Positions 34,083 through 43,002 are shown, counted from the stretch's first letter. The stretch: 64,000 bases of DNA from Bacillota bacterium (GCA_023421395.1 JAEZTL010000021.1:1-64000), one strand, 5' to 3'. Notes: a model not told the origin generated them from the sequence alone. Numbers and translations are program-made.

Positions 34083-36548
34083 TCAGATTCCGTTGCGCAG
34101 TTCGCGCAGCTTCTCGGCGGGCGTTTGGTTGGTCTCGCGCACATGGCCGGGCAGCGGCAGTATTTTCGCGTCGATGGCGTCCAGAATCCAACTGGGCTGC
34201 GGGAAGAACGCCTCCTCCAGCTCGTGGGCGGGGGTAATCCAGTTCTTGGCAGCCACCACCACCGGCGGCGCGTCCAGGAGGTCGAAGCCCAGCTCGGTGA
34301 CGTTGCGGGCCACTTCGCTGGCGTAGGAGCCGCGTTCGCACGCATCGGTGACTACGACCAGCCGCCCGGTCTTCTTGACGGACTCCAGCACCATCTGGTA
34401 GTCAAAGGGCACCAGAGAGCGGGCGTCGATAACCTCGGCGGAAATATTGTACTTCTCCTTCAGGGTGTCGGCGGCTTTCAGCGCGCGGTAAAGCACCGCG
34501 CCAAAGGTCAGGATGGTGACGTCCGTACCCGGCCGCTTGATGTCCGGCTTGCCCAGTTCAATTTCGTAGTACTCGGCCGGGACGCCGCCTTCGTGGAACA
34601 TCTCGCCCACGTCGTAGATGCGCTGACTCTCAAAGAACACCACCGGATCGGTTCCGGCCAGCGCTGCGGCCATCATGCCCTTGGCGTCGTAGGGCGTGGC
34701 GGGGAAGACCACCTTCAGGCCCGGAATGTGGGCGGTCAGCGCCGTCCAGTCCTGCGAGTGCTGGGCGCCGTACTTGGAGCCCACCGACACGCGCAGCACC
34801 AGCGGCATCTTGATGACGCCCGCAGACATGGACTGCCACTTGGACATCTGGTTGAACACTTCGTCGCCCGCGCGGCCCAGGAAATCGCAGTACATCAATT
34901 CCACCAGCGCGCGGCCGCCGGCCATCGCGTAGCCCACGCCGGAGCCGACGATGGCGGCTTCGGAGATCGGCGCGTTGAACAGGCGGTGGTAGGGGAGCGC
35001 CTCGGTCAGGCCGCGGTACACGGCGAAGGCGCCGCCCCAGTCGCGAACATCCTCGCCGTAGCTGACCAGCGTCGGATCCTTGTAGAAGCGATCAATGATC
35101 GCCTCAAAGAGGCCGTCGCGCAGCTGATAGAGCTTGTTCTTGGAGACGGGCTTGCCGTCCTTCATGTAGAAGCGTTCCTTGCCGGCGATGGCCTTGACCC
35201 GCGGATTTTCCTCCAGCGGCATCAGCACGTCGGGCTTGGCGGCGTCAAAGGCTTCCACATGGCCGTTCGAGAACATCAGGCGGCTGATGCACTCGGGATC
35301 CTTGTGGATGTCCATCCGCGGCGACACGCCCTCGTCGATGGAAAGCTTGAAGTTTTTGAGGATCGCCGCATTGACCGCTTCGTGGATGGTGTCGCATTCC
35401 GCTTCGGTGGCGACGCCCGCCTCGATCAGCTGGCCGCGGTAGGCGTTGATCGGATCGATCGCCTCCCAGGCCGCGATCTCCTCCTTGGTGCGATAGGAAG
35501 AGGAGTCCGACGGGCTGTGGCCGGCGAAGCGGTAGGTGAGCACGTCCAGAAGCACCGGGCCGTTGCCCTCCTGGAGCAGCTTTTTCTTGCGGCCGTAGGC
35601 TTCGATGACAGCCAGCGGGTTGAAGCCATCCACGCGCTCCGCGTGCATCTGCGTGGGCGAGAAGCCCGCGCCCAGGCGTGCCAGCACGTCATAGCCCATG
35701 GTTTCGCCGGAAGTCTGGCCGCCCATGCCGTAATTGTTGTTGAAGATGTTGAAGAGCACCGGGAGGCCCGACTTCATATCGCCGTCCCAGAGTTTGGTGA
35801 ACTGGCCCATCGACGCGAAGTTGAGCGCCTCCAGCACCGGGCCGCAGCCGAGGGAGCCGTCGCCGATATTGGCGACCACGATGCCCTTTTTGCGGTTGAC
35901 CTTTTTATACAGCGCCGCGCCCGTGGCGATGTCGGCGGAGCCGCCCACCAGCGCGTTGTTGGGGTAGATGCCAAAGGGCGTGAAGAAGGTATGCATCGAG
36001 CCGCCCAGTCCGCGGTTGAAGCCGGTGATGCGGGCGAAAATTTCCGACATCGCGCCGTAAAGCAGGAAATCGATGGCCATCGCCTTGACGGAATCGTGCT
36101 TGCCGGTCTCGACCACCTTCAGAATTTCGCCGCCGAAGAACTCCTTCATGATGGCGAGCAGCGCGTCATCGGACAGCTTTTCGATGGCCGACAGGCCCTT
36201 GGCCAGAATTTCGCCGTGGCTTCTGTGGGAGCCGAAGATGTAGTCGTTTTCGTCCAGATGGAAGGCCATGCCCACCGCGGAGGCCTCCTGCCCCATTGAA
36301 AGGTGCGCCGGGCCGGGATGGTTGTAGGCGATGCCCTGGTATTCGCCGGTGGTCTTGATGAGGTTGAGCATCGTTTCGAATTCTCGCAGCATCAGCATGT
36401 CGCGGTAGATGTCGCGAAGCTGTTGCTTGGTCAGGTTGCCCACTTCATCCTTGACAGCCTTCTGGTAGGTATTGAGCGGGATGTCCTGAAAGTGCACCTT
36501 GCCGGGCTTGCGAAGCGCCGACGGATCGACGAACAGTTGCTTGGACAT
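34083..36548 (-). CDS. 2-oxoacid dehydrogenase E1, alpha and beta fused (821 aa)
   Basis: Thiamine-diphosphate-dependent decarboxylase of a pyruvate/acetoin/branched-chain type complex. The alpha part (about residues 40-400) has GGSMHTFF, and the ThDP motif runs from GDGSLGCGPVLEALNF to NNNYGMGGQTSG. The beta part (about 475-820) has SYGEDVRDWGGAFAVYRGLT, ISEAAIVGSGVGYAMAG, and VEVIDARSLVPFD-like AEVIDARSLVPFD. In most bacteria these are separate proteins. It is the last gene of the operon after the E2 and E3 genes. Pyruvate is the likeliest substrate, but acetoin or branched-chain 2-oxoacids cannot be excluded. Confidence 0.88.
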   Translation of the reverse strand: MSKQLFVDPSALRKPGKVHFQDIPLNTYQKAVKDEVGNLTKQQLRDIYRDMLMLREFETMLNLIKTTGEYQGIAYNHPGPAHLSMGQEASAVGMAFHLDENDYIFGSHRSHGEILAKGLSAIEKLSDDALLAIMKEFFGGEILKVVETGKHDSVKAMAIDFLLYGAMSEIFARITGFNRGLGGSMHTFFTPFGIYPNNALVGGSADIATGAALYKKVNRKKGIVVANIGDGSLGCGPVLEALNFASMGQFTKLWDGDMKSGLPVLFNIFNNNYGMGGQTSGETMGYDVLARLGAGFSPTQMHAERVDGFNPLAVIEAYGRKKKLLQEGNGPVLLDVLTYRFAGHSPSDSSSYRTKEEIAAWEAIDPINAYRGQLIEAGVATEAECDTIHEAVNAAILKNFKLSIDEGVSPRMDIHKDPECISRLMFSNGHVEAFDAAKPDVLMPLEENPRVKAIAGKERFYMKDGKPVSKNKLYQLRDGLFEAIIDRFYKDPTLVSYGEDVRDWGGAFAVYRGLTEALPYHRLFNAPISEAAIVGSGVGYAMAGGRALVELMYCDFLGRAGDEVFNQMSKWQSMSAGVIKMPLVLRVSVGSKYGAQHSQDWTALTAHIPGLKVVFPATPYDAKGMMAAALAGTDPVVFFESQRIYDVGEMFHEGGVPAEYYEIELGKPDIKRPGTDVTILTFGAVLYRALKAADTLKEKYNISAEVIDARSLVPFDYQMVLESVKKTGRLVVVTDACERGSYASEVARNVTELGFDLLDAPPVVVAAKNWITPAHELEEAFFPQPSWILDAIDAKILPLPGHVRETNQTPAEKLRELRNGI

Positions 36549-36575
36549 TCGGATTCACTCCTTCGGTATTGTGGC

Positions 36576-37943
36576 CTAGTCGGCAAATTCCCAGATGACC
36601 TCACGGATGATCTCGGAGACGGTGGGATGGGGGAAGATGATCTCCTTGGCGTCTTGAACGCGCAGTTCGCCCTCGATCATCGCCGCCGCGCCCCAGATGA
36701 TTTCGGAGGCGTAGCCGCCGATCATGTGTACGCCGATGACGTTGCGGTGCTTCTGATGCACCAGCACCTTGCACAGGCCGTCCTCGCCTTCGTTTTCGGC
36801 GACGAAGCGGCCCGCGTAGCGCATGGAGAGCTTCTTTACCTCGTAGGGGATGCCCGCCTCCTTCGCGGCCTCTTCTGTGTAGCCGACACAGGCCACCTCG
36901 GGCTTTGTGTAGATCACGGCGGGATTCGCGCCGTAGCGCATGGTGTCCCGCTTTCCGGTCATGGTGTTGACCGCCACTTCACTTTCGCGGTAGGCGGTAT
37001 GAGCCAGCATCTGGATGCCGTTGATGTCGCCTGCGGCGTAGACGCCTTCCACGTTGGTGCGGCCCTGGGGATCGGTGATGATGCCGGCGCGGCTCGTCTC
37101 GACGCCCAACGTTTCAAGGCCCAGGCCCGCGAGGTTAGCGCGGCGGCCGATGGCGCACAGCGCCTTGTCGCAGGGCAGCTCCAGCGGTTTGCCATCCGCC
37201 TCGCACAGGACGCTGGACTGGGTAAGGCCGGTGACCTTCGTGCCCAGAAGGAACTTGACGCCCTTTTTCTGGTATTCTTTGAGCAGGATGGAACGGATTT
37301 CGCCATCGGTGGGACCGGCGATGTGGTCCAGCATTTCCACCACGGTAACCTGGCTGCCGGCGGTGTTATAGTAGGCGGCCATTTCCAGGCCGATGACGCC
37401 GCCGCCGATGATGACCAGCGCCTTGGGCACTTCCGGCAGTTCCAGCACTTCGCGGTTGGTGATGGCGAAGCCGGAGGCCACGGCCTCCTTGAGGCCCGGG
37501 ATCGGCGGGATGACCGGCGAAGAGCCCGCCGCGATGAGCAGCTTCTTCGCTTCGTAGGCTTGCCCGTCGGCCGTAACGGCATAGCCGCCCGGTACGCGGC
37601 CGGCGATCTTCGCCTCCGCTTTCACCACGGTGACGCCCGCGCCCTTCAGCTTGGATGCGACGCCCGAAACCAGCACCTTGACCACCTTGCCGCGCCGCGC
37701 AACCACCGCTTTGTGATCGAGGCTTGCGTCCGAAACCTTGACGCCATACTTGTCGGCATGCTTCGCGGTTTCAAAGACCTTCGCGGAATAGAGCAGCGCC
37801 TTGGACGGGATGCAGCCCTCGTTAAGGCACACGCCGCCCAGCGAATTCTTTTCAAAAAGGCACACGTTCAGCCCGGCGTGGGCGGCACGCTCTGCGCCCA
37901 GGTATCCGGCGGGCCCCCCGCCGATGACGATCAAATCGTACAT
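36576..37943 (-). CDS. lpdA: Dihydrolipoyl dehydrogenase (E3, 455 aa)
   Basis: FAD enzyme that reoxidises lipoyl groups of the E2 protein and makes NADH. It has the N-terminal FAD motif LIVIGGGPAGYLGAERAA, the redox-active GGVCLNEGCIPSKAL, the NAD motif ALVIIGGGVIGLEMAAYY, and the C-terminal active-site His-Glu in FPHPTVSEIIREV. Length is standard. It begins just after the E2 gene and precedes the fused E1 gene. Confidence 0.95.
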   Translation of the reverse strand: MYDLIVIGGGPAGYLGAERAAHAGLNVCLFEKNSLGGVCLNEGCIPSKALLYSAKVFETAKHADKYGVKVSDASLDHKAVVARRGKVVKVLVSGVASKLKGAGVTVVKAEAKIAGRVPGGYAVTADGQAYEAKKLLIAAGSSPVIPPIPGLKEAVASGFAITNREVLELPEVPKALVIIGGGVIGLEMAAYYNTAGSQVTVVEMLDHIAGPTDGEIRSILLKEYQKKGVKFLLGTKVTGLTQSSVLCEADGKPLELPCDKALCAIGRRANLAGLGLETLGVETSRAGIITDPQGRTNVEGVYAAGDINGIQMLAHTAYRESEVAVNTMTGKRDTMRYGANPAVIYTKPEVACVGYTEEAAKEAGIPYEVKKLSMRYAGRFVAENEGEDGLCKVLVHQKHRNVIGVHMIGGYASEIIWGAAAMIEGELRVQDAKEIIFPHPTVSEIIREVIWEFAD

Positions 37944-37947
37944 AGTT

Positions 37948-39315
37948 CTATCCTTTCGCCATGAGCAGCAGGAAGTTTTCCAGATTGAACTTGAGGTCGG
38001 CCAGGAACTTGGAGGCGGGCATGCCGTCTATCGCGCGGTGGTCGTAGGTGAGGGACAGGCCCATCGCCGGGTAGACCTCGATCTTGCCGCCCGTCTCCCG
38101 CACACGCTGCACGATGGCGTCTACGCCCAGGATGCCCGTCTGCGGCGGGTTGATGATGGGGGTGAAGCTTTCGATGCCCAGCGCGCCCAGGTTGGAAACC
38201 GTGAAGGAGCCGCCGCGCAGCAGGTCCGGATTGATGGTACCCGCGCGGCAGGCCTTCGCCAGATCCTTGACGGCGTCGGAGATCTGCTTGAGGCTCATCT
38301 TCTCCGCGCCATTGATGACCGGAACCATCAGGCCCCGCTCGGTGTCACAGGCAAAGCCCAGGTTGACGCCGTGGAAGTAGCGCATGGTGGCGCCGTCCAG
38401 CAGGTTGGCGTTGAGCGCGCGGTGCTCGGGCTTCATCAGCGTCCGGGCCAATGCGTACATCACCATGTCGCCCAGCGAGACGCCCGAAAGCCCGGAAGCT
38501 TCGCCCTGCTCCTTGTAGAGCTTGCGCAGGGACTGGATCTGCGTGCAGTCGAAGGTGAGCGTATGGGTGAGCTGAGCCATCGAGCTGAGCGACTGCATCA
38601 TGGCCTTGGCGATCACCTTGCGCATGTTGGTCATCGGTTCGTCTGTGTAAGCGGCGGCGGGCGCGGCGGCTGCCACGGCCGCTGCCGGGGCTTCCGTATT
38701 CTTCGCGACGGGCGCGGCGGCTTCCAGATCCTTCAGCGACACGCGGCCGCCGAGGCCGGTGCCGGTCACGCCGCCCGCATAAGAGGCGCTTGCGGCGGGG
38801 GTGACGACCTTTCCCGCGTCAATGAGCGCCTGCACGTCCCGCGCGATCACGCGGCCGTCCGGGCCGGTGGCGGACACCTTGGATAGATCCGCGAAATGGG
38901 ATTCGGCCAGCCCGCGCGCGCGGGGGCTGATCTTCATTTCGCCCAAAGTCTGTAAGGCGACCGGCGCGGCGGACGCCTCGACGACCGCTTCCGGAGCCGC
39001 TGCGGCCGGAACGGCCTCCTTCGGGGCTTCTGAGGAAGGCGCGGCGCCGTTCGGATCAAACTCGGAAAAATCCTCTCCGGGCTCGCCGATCACGCACACG
39101 TTGGTCAGGCAGGGCACATCGTCCCCTTCTTGAAAAAAGGCCGCCAGCAGTGTGCCGGAAACCTTGGCACTCTCCTCGAAAGCGGCCTTGTCGGTCTCGT
39201 ATGAAAAAAGAATGTCGCCGACGCCGACCGCGTCGCCCGGTTGCTTGAGCCATTTGGTAATGATGCAGCTCTCCACCGATTGCCCCTGCCTGGGCATGAT
39301 GACGGCTACTGCCAT
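37948..39315 (-). CDS. Dihydrolipoamide acyltransferase (E2, 455 aa)
   Basis: Core of the complex. One N-terminal lipoyl domain with the lipoyl-lysine in SYETDKAAFEE (Lys43), an Ala/Pro/Glu linker, a peripheral-subunit-binding domain (ISPRARGLAESHFADLS), a second Ala-rich linker, and the catalytic domain with the active-site DHRAIDG near the end. The ATG at 39315 is chosen because AGGAGG lies exactly 6 nt upstream; an in-frame ATG at 39321 directly abuts that site. Acyl specificity is not decided by sequence. Confidence 0.93.
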   Translation of the reverse strand: MAVAVIMPRQGQSVESCIITKWLKQPGDAVGVGDILFSYETDKAAFEESAKVSGTLLAAFFQEGDDVPCLTNVCVIGEPGEDFSEFDPNGAAPSSEAPKEAVPAAAAPEAVVEASAAPVALQTLGEMKISPRARGLAESHFADLSKVSATGPDGRVIARDVQALIDAGKVVTPAASASYAGGVTGTGLGGRVSLKDLEAAAPVAKNTEAPAAAVAAAAPAAAYTDEPMTNMRKVIAKAMMQSLSSMAQLTHTLTFDCTQIQSLRKLYKEQGEASGLSGVSLGDMVMYALARTLMKPEHRALNANLLDGATMRYFHGVNLGFACDTERGLMVPVINGAEKMSLKQISDAVKDLAKACRAGTINPDLLRGGSFTVSNLGALGIESFTPIINPPQTGILGVDAIVQRVRETGGKIEVYPAMGLSLTYDHRAIDGMPASKFLADLKFNLENFLLLMAKG

Positions 39316-39348
39316 AAGCATCCTCCTAAAACGGGTATTTCTGCGATC

Positions 39349-39377
39349 ATTTTAACAGTATACCCCCGGAGATTCAA
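39349..39377 (-). promoter_or_regulatory. Promoter of the E2-E3-E1 operon
   Basis: Minus-strand TTGAAT (39372-39377) and TAAAAT (39349-39354) with a 17-bp spacer. Confidence 0.65.
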
Positions 39378-39446
39378 TCTTGGCACAAACTCTTATCCTC
39401 AAATTAAACGAAGTTAACAATGCAGGGGGAAAGATTTTGCCGCGAC

Positions 39447-39475
39447 TTGTCAAAAACAGGTTTCTGGCGTATAAT
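39447..39475 (+). promoter_or_regulatory. Promoter of the Nudix gene
   Basis: TTGTCA (39447-39452), 17-bp spacer, TATAAT (39470-39475), 37 bp before the start codon. Confidence 0.8.
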
Positions 39476-39512
39476 TATATGATCAGATTCTCGCGAAGAG
39501 AGGGGCCTTCGC

Positions 39513-39962
39513 ATGGCCGTGCGCAACTCCGCCAAGGGCATCGTTCTCGATGGGGACAGAATTCTGCTCAACAAGTGCCGTTCCCGCTTGGGAGCGTATT
39601 ACGCGCTGCCCGGCGGCGGTCAGCATACGGGCGAAACCCTCCCCGAGGCACTGGTGCGCGAACTCAAGGAGGAAACCGGCAGCGCCGTGCGCCCCGTCCG
39701 CATGAGCGGTGTGTACGAACAGATTACCGCCGGGCGGGATTCCGGTTCCGACCATAAGATGTACTTTATTTTCCTGTGCGAATTGACGTCGGAAAAGCGC
39801 ACGCGTCCTACGGAGCGGGACGCCTACCAGCTGGACAGCGAGTGGATGACCGTTGAGGAAGCTGAAAAGTGCCGCCTGTTTCCCCGCGCCGTACGGGACA
39901 ACCTCCGGCGGATGATCGAATCAGAGCATACGCTGTACCTGGGCTCAGAGCGGAAAAAGTGA
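39513..39962 (+). CDS. Nudix hydrolase (149 aa)
   Basis: Hydrolyses a nucleoside diphosphate linked to another group. The Nudix box is complete: GGGQHTGETLPEALVREL followed by KEETG near residues 34-56. The C-terminal part is charged. AGAGAGGGG precedes the ATG. The substrate (oxidised nucleotide, sugar nucleotide or other) cannot be told. It is divergent from the dehydrogenase operon. Confidence 0.88.
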   Translation: MAVRNSAKGIVLDGDRILLNKCRSRLGAYYALPGGGQHTGETLPEALVRELKEETGSAVRPVRMSGVYEQITAGRDSGSDHKMYFIFLCELTSEKRTRPTERDAYQLDSEWMTVEEAEKCRLFPRAVRDNLRRMIESEHTLYLGSERKK

Positions 39963-39977
39963 GCGCATAATCGCAGC

Positions 39978-40026
39978 ATGACGCGAAGCGCCGGAACGGC
40001 TTTACCGTTCCGGCGCTTCGCGTCAT
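39978..40026. terminator. 22-bp perfect hairpin after the Nudix gene
   Basis: Arms 39978-39999 and 40005-40026 pair perfectly, loop CTTTA. No U-tract on either side. It separates convergent Nudix and collagen-like genes. Confidence 0.6.
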
Positions 40027-40094
40027 GGCGTTCCGATGAAGTGGTCGACCGGCACATCATGGGCGAATGCGGCCGGGCCATCAAATGGCGATGG

Positions 40095-40469
40095 TCAGTA
40101 TTTTTTCGACACGCCGCCGACAGCGCCGTTCGCGCCCGCAGGACCTGTCGGGCCTGCGGGTCCCATCGGCCCTGCGGGACCGCGTTCGCCCTGAGGGCCG
40201 GCGGGCCCCATCGCGCCTGCGGGGCCGCGTTCACCCTGAGGGCCGGCGGGCCCCATCGCGCCTGCGGAACCGCGTTCGCCCTGAGGGCCGGCGGGTCCCA
40301 TCGCGCCTGCGGGGCAGGTCTGGCACGCCCTGGTTCGCATTCGTATGGGCCGGGTGGCGCCTGCCACCGAGCCGCCTGCTGCGGTATCGCAGCGCGCCAT
40401 GGGCGACACGGACTGACAGCCCGAGCAGTTCCCGGCGCTGGAATTGCCGTTTCTCCAATAAAAACTCAT
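40095..40469 (-). CDS. Collagen-like repeat protein with Cys-rich N-terminus (124 aa)
   Basis: After a 50-residue N-terminal part holding five Cys (NCSGC, ARC, RACQTC) the protein is a run of Gly-X-Y triplets based on the 15-residue unit GAMGPAGPQGERGPA, ending GANGAVGGVSKKY. No signal peptide or transmembrane segment is seen. Collagen-like proteins in Bacillota are often spore or cell-surface filaments; which applies here is unknown. The start at 40469 is set by GGGAGG about 7 nt upstream. The repeat and composition set it apart from its neighbours. Confidence 0.7.
   Translation of the reverse strand: MSFYWRNGNSSAGNCSGCQSVSPMARCDTAAGGSVAGATRPIRMRTRACQTCPAGAMGPAGPQGERGSAGAMGPAGPQGERGPAGAMGPAGPQGERGPAGPMGPAGPTGPAGANGAVGGVSKKY
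40182..40316. repeat. 45-bp tandem repeat, three copies
   Basis: Copies at 40182-40226, 40227-40271 and 40272-40316 differ at a few bases, and a diverged copy lies just before. Each encodes 15 residues of the collagen-like domain. Copy number could vary by slippage. Confidence 0.85.
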
Positions 40470-40636
40470 ACGTTTTCCTCCCATTTGGGTTCTATGCCCC
40501 GCTAAATACTATGCGAGCCTTGGAAAACGGCGCGACGCGGGTGCGAAAAGGGCGCTTCATGACGGGGAAGGGAGCTCCTTGCAATCAATGGGTTTGTGCT
40601 TCGCCGGTTGAAGGGGGATTGGGAGCGGGGCTATTC

Positions 40637-41150
40637 AAATTCAAAACCGTGATCAACGCGATGGGCAAAGGGGCTGCGTTGATGTGAATGTGCCGCTCCG
40701 TTGTGGCACATGATCTCGAATAGATGGTGGGATGACGATGAAAGGCAGGGCTGCGGTATGGCAGTAGGCACAGGGCGTCAGATTTCGGCAGCCGCACCGT
40801 CGAAACGTGGCGTCAAACATATCACGGAAGTCGTTTTAGTTCATTGACAGCAGTATCACTTTCAAAATACCGGCAGAGGCGCTCAGAACGGGCACGACAC
40901 TGTTTGTGATTTTCAGGGGCGTTTTTTCCGTTCCTCGGTCTTGATGCCGGTGCCTTCGATCACTTGCCGCTCGCATTTAATCATAGACTTCTGCGCCTTG
41001 GCACGCTCACCGGGCATCATACCGGAATAGATTACCAGACGAATGAAGCGGGAGCAGGTATTTCCGTCCGTGCAGTCCTACTCAAAAACCTGCCTCTCTC
41101 GGAGAATGGCAGAGATCCATCTCGGCGCTGCCGAACAGCTCCACGGTGCC
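40637..41150 (-). pseudogene. Tyrosine-type integrase relic
   Basis: Pieces of a phage-type integrase can be read in several minus-strand frames: RLVIYSGMMPGERAKAQKSM then KCERQVIEGTGIKTEERKKR (40913-41074), DMFDATFRRCGCRNLTPC and CHTAAL near 40760-40830, and TTERHIHINAAPLPIALITVL broken by my frame choice near 40640-40710. Stops and frameshifts separate them. The Arg normally before the HTT block reads Cys, and the catalytic Tyr (usually ERYIH) reads His. It is a dead remnant of an integrated element. Limits are approximate. Confidence 0.6.
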
Positions 41151-41310
41151 GTAAAAGAGTCAGAGAAGCTTGGTGGACGTGGTGTAAGAGCGAGAGAAGC
41201 GCGGCTTCTCAGTGGACGTTGCGGCCATTGGATCAATGATGCACAAGTTGACGAAATCGAACGGACGTGTTAACAACCACCGGCCTTCGGATTGGTGGGT
41301 GGCCTTAATT

Positions 41311-42355
41311 TTACAACAGCTTCGACAGGAATGGTATCCGCTTAAGGACCGCAGTGACTATCCCGCTGTACACAACCACAATCACGATCCATAGGATAGC
41401 CGCTGGCAATGAATGAACCACCGGTGCAAGGTGTTTTACGATATCATATGTATGGTTTCTCGCGATCACTTCAAAAAGGTATATACCAAACGTAAGCCCG
41501 CTGAGGTATGAAATAACTCGCGAGATTTTATCTGTCGTCGACCACTTTGATAGTATAAATTTTGCGGTAATGTAGATGGTGAATGTTGGAATCGAAACAA
41601 GCGCGCGAGGCAAGGCCGAATCTATATACGTGCCGTTCATCTTAAACATGTGATTTACAATAACACAACACACGGCAATGGAAACTACGCTACATATCCA
41701 CGCCCATGATATGTGTTTGATTTTCAGATTGGATATATCTAGTACGCGATCTACGTAATACCCAAAAATCATATAAAATAAGTTCCAACTTGTTGCTATT
41801 GGTATAGAAATATATGAGTTGATGCTTCCTGTTTGCGTGAGCACCGATGCGGACGGTATAATTCCAAAAAAAAACAATATGCAAGCTGGCAAGATATATC
41901 ATTTTCTTTGCGTCGATATTCTTGGCAATCGCTCTTAAAAAAGGCAGCATTACTAATGCGGACAAATACGTATACAGGAACCAATAGCTTCCGCAAATCT
42001 GTTTTGTATATACTGTCTCGAAAAAGTATCGGATACTAAACGACGATGCGTTTTCGCGTATGCTATTTAAATAAACAATAAATGAAAACAGAACAAGTAT
42101 AAAGGCATATCGAAGTATCCTGTGAACGAATATCTTCTTAATGGATTCATCCTTACCTAAAAGCAACGAACCGGAACACATGAAAAACAACGGAACGGCG
42201 ACCTTGCACAATACCGCTATGGCTATATAGAACCAATACAGAGGGGAATCCGTCGACACCGTATAGAGTCCATATCCGTACTTGTCTGTATGATTAAACA
42301 CAACCAGGAAAATTGCAAAGATTTTGATAAAATTTATATGTTGCACTGTTTTCAA
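41311..42355 (-). pseudogene. Acyltransferase family 3 membrane protein, frameshifted in a T9 tract
   Basis: Two overlapping minus-strand frames join into one normal-length (about 350 aa) membrane O-acyltransferase. The first part has INFIKIFAIFLVVFNHTDKY with the family His and about five helices; the second has further helices and the SGLTFGIYLFEVIARNH ending. The switch lies at a run of nine T (plus-strand A, 41866-41874). Eight T would restore the frame. This may be a real mutation, a phase-variable tract or an assembly error. The start is TTG at 42355 with GGAGG 8 nt upstream; an ATG at 42400 lies upstream of the predicted transcription start. The gene is strikingly AT-rich, suggesting transfer. 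Confidence 0.75.
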
Positions 42356-42390
42356 GTGGTTTACCTCCGTGGAGAACAAAACATATCTGG

Positions 42391-42419
42391 ATTTTACCAT
42401 ACAGCAAGGTATACGTCAA
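42391..42419 (-). promoter_or_regulatory. Promoter of the acyltransferase gene
   Basis: Minus-strand TTGACG (42414-42419) and TAAAAT (42391-42396) with a 17-bp spacer; transcription would start near 42384. Confidence 0.75.
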
Positions 42420-42751
42420 CCAAACGTGGTAGCTTGGGCGCGAAGGAGGCTTGCGAATTACTGGGGTGGGTACACCGGAAAGGAAGTCAAGCACCTGACA
42501 TATGCCGGGCGCTTCGAAAATTCCAGCATACCTTATCCAGAGACGGATGCTTCAGTGCCAGTAACAATGGCAGCAGGAGCGGCAGCGCCATTGCAACGAT
42601 CGTTGGTAGCGGCGTCGGTAAGGTGACGAAATTTTTCGTAACGACAGAGAATACGTTAACTGGAGAAAGGCGACCGAAGCGGAAGATAACCTTTGAACTT
42701 CAAGCGTTTCAAGGCTTTTGACGAAGAAGCTGGGCGGCGCTTATCATAGTC
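42420..42751. other. Stretch without a recognisable gene
   Basis: An open plus-strand frame reaching 42721 exists but has no start with a ribosome binding site and shows no family resemblance. Composition is intermediate between the AT-rich acyltransferase and the flanking chromosome. It could be debris of a transferred segment. Confidence 0.4.
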
Positions 42752-42772
42752 CACTCCCTTGAAAAGGGAGTG
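42752..42772. other. Hairpin
   Basis: A 9-bp perfect stem (CACTCCCTT / AAGGGAGTG, loop GAA) with no U-tract, at the edge of the accessory island. Confidence 0.4.
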
Positions 42773-42885
42773 CCCGCAGACCGTCTGAAAGATCCACAAG
42801 GCTTCAATCGTTTCCGGCTTCATGCACTTCGGTGAACGGAAACGCGCCGGTTACAACCTATGGGCAGCGCTATCGCACCCGGATC

Positions 42886-42925
42886 AGTGCGCGCCCGAAA
42901 ATCTCCTGATTTCCGGGCGCGCACT
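42886..42925. terminator. Hairpin downstream of cysS
   Basis: A 12-bp stem (AGTGCGCGCCCG / CGGGCGCGCACT) with an inner GAAAATC/GATTTC pairing. It lies about 80 bp beyond the cysS stop and lacks a clear U-tract. Confidence 0.5.
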
Positions 42926-43002
42926 CACCTCTTCCCGTCGCATTGAAAAATACGAAAAGTTTTCGATGCCTTGAGCGCGCTTCGGGATGGACGGCGTCCG
43001 CT

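Noticed and set aside
33718..34341. Minus-strand frames between the insertion element and the E1 gene
   Set aside because: Arg/Pro-rich with no domains; the area is dominated by inverted repeats and holds the operon terminator.
34044..36299. A 751-codon plus-strand frame
   Set aside because: Antisense to the fused E1 gene; no motifs and a typical His/Val/Gly-rich shadow composition.
40182..40316. Possible CRISPR array from regularly spaced repeats
   Set aside because: The units are contiguous 45-bp tandem copies encoding Gly-X-Y triplets, with no spacers.
42290..42721. A 143-codon plus-strand frame beside the acyltransferase
   Set aside because: It starts inside the opposite-strand gene, has no ribosome binding site and no family resemblance. 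It may be random in a low-selection region.
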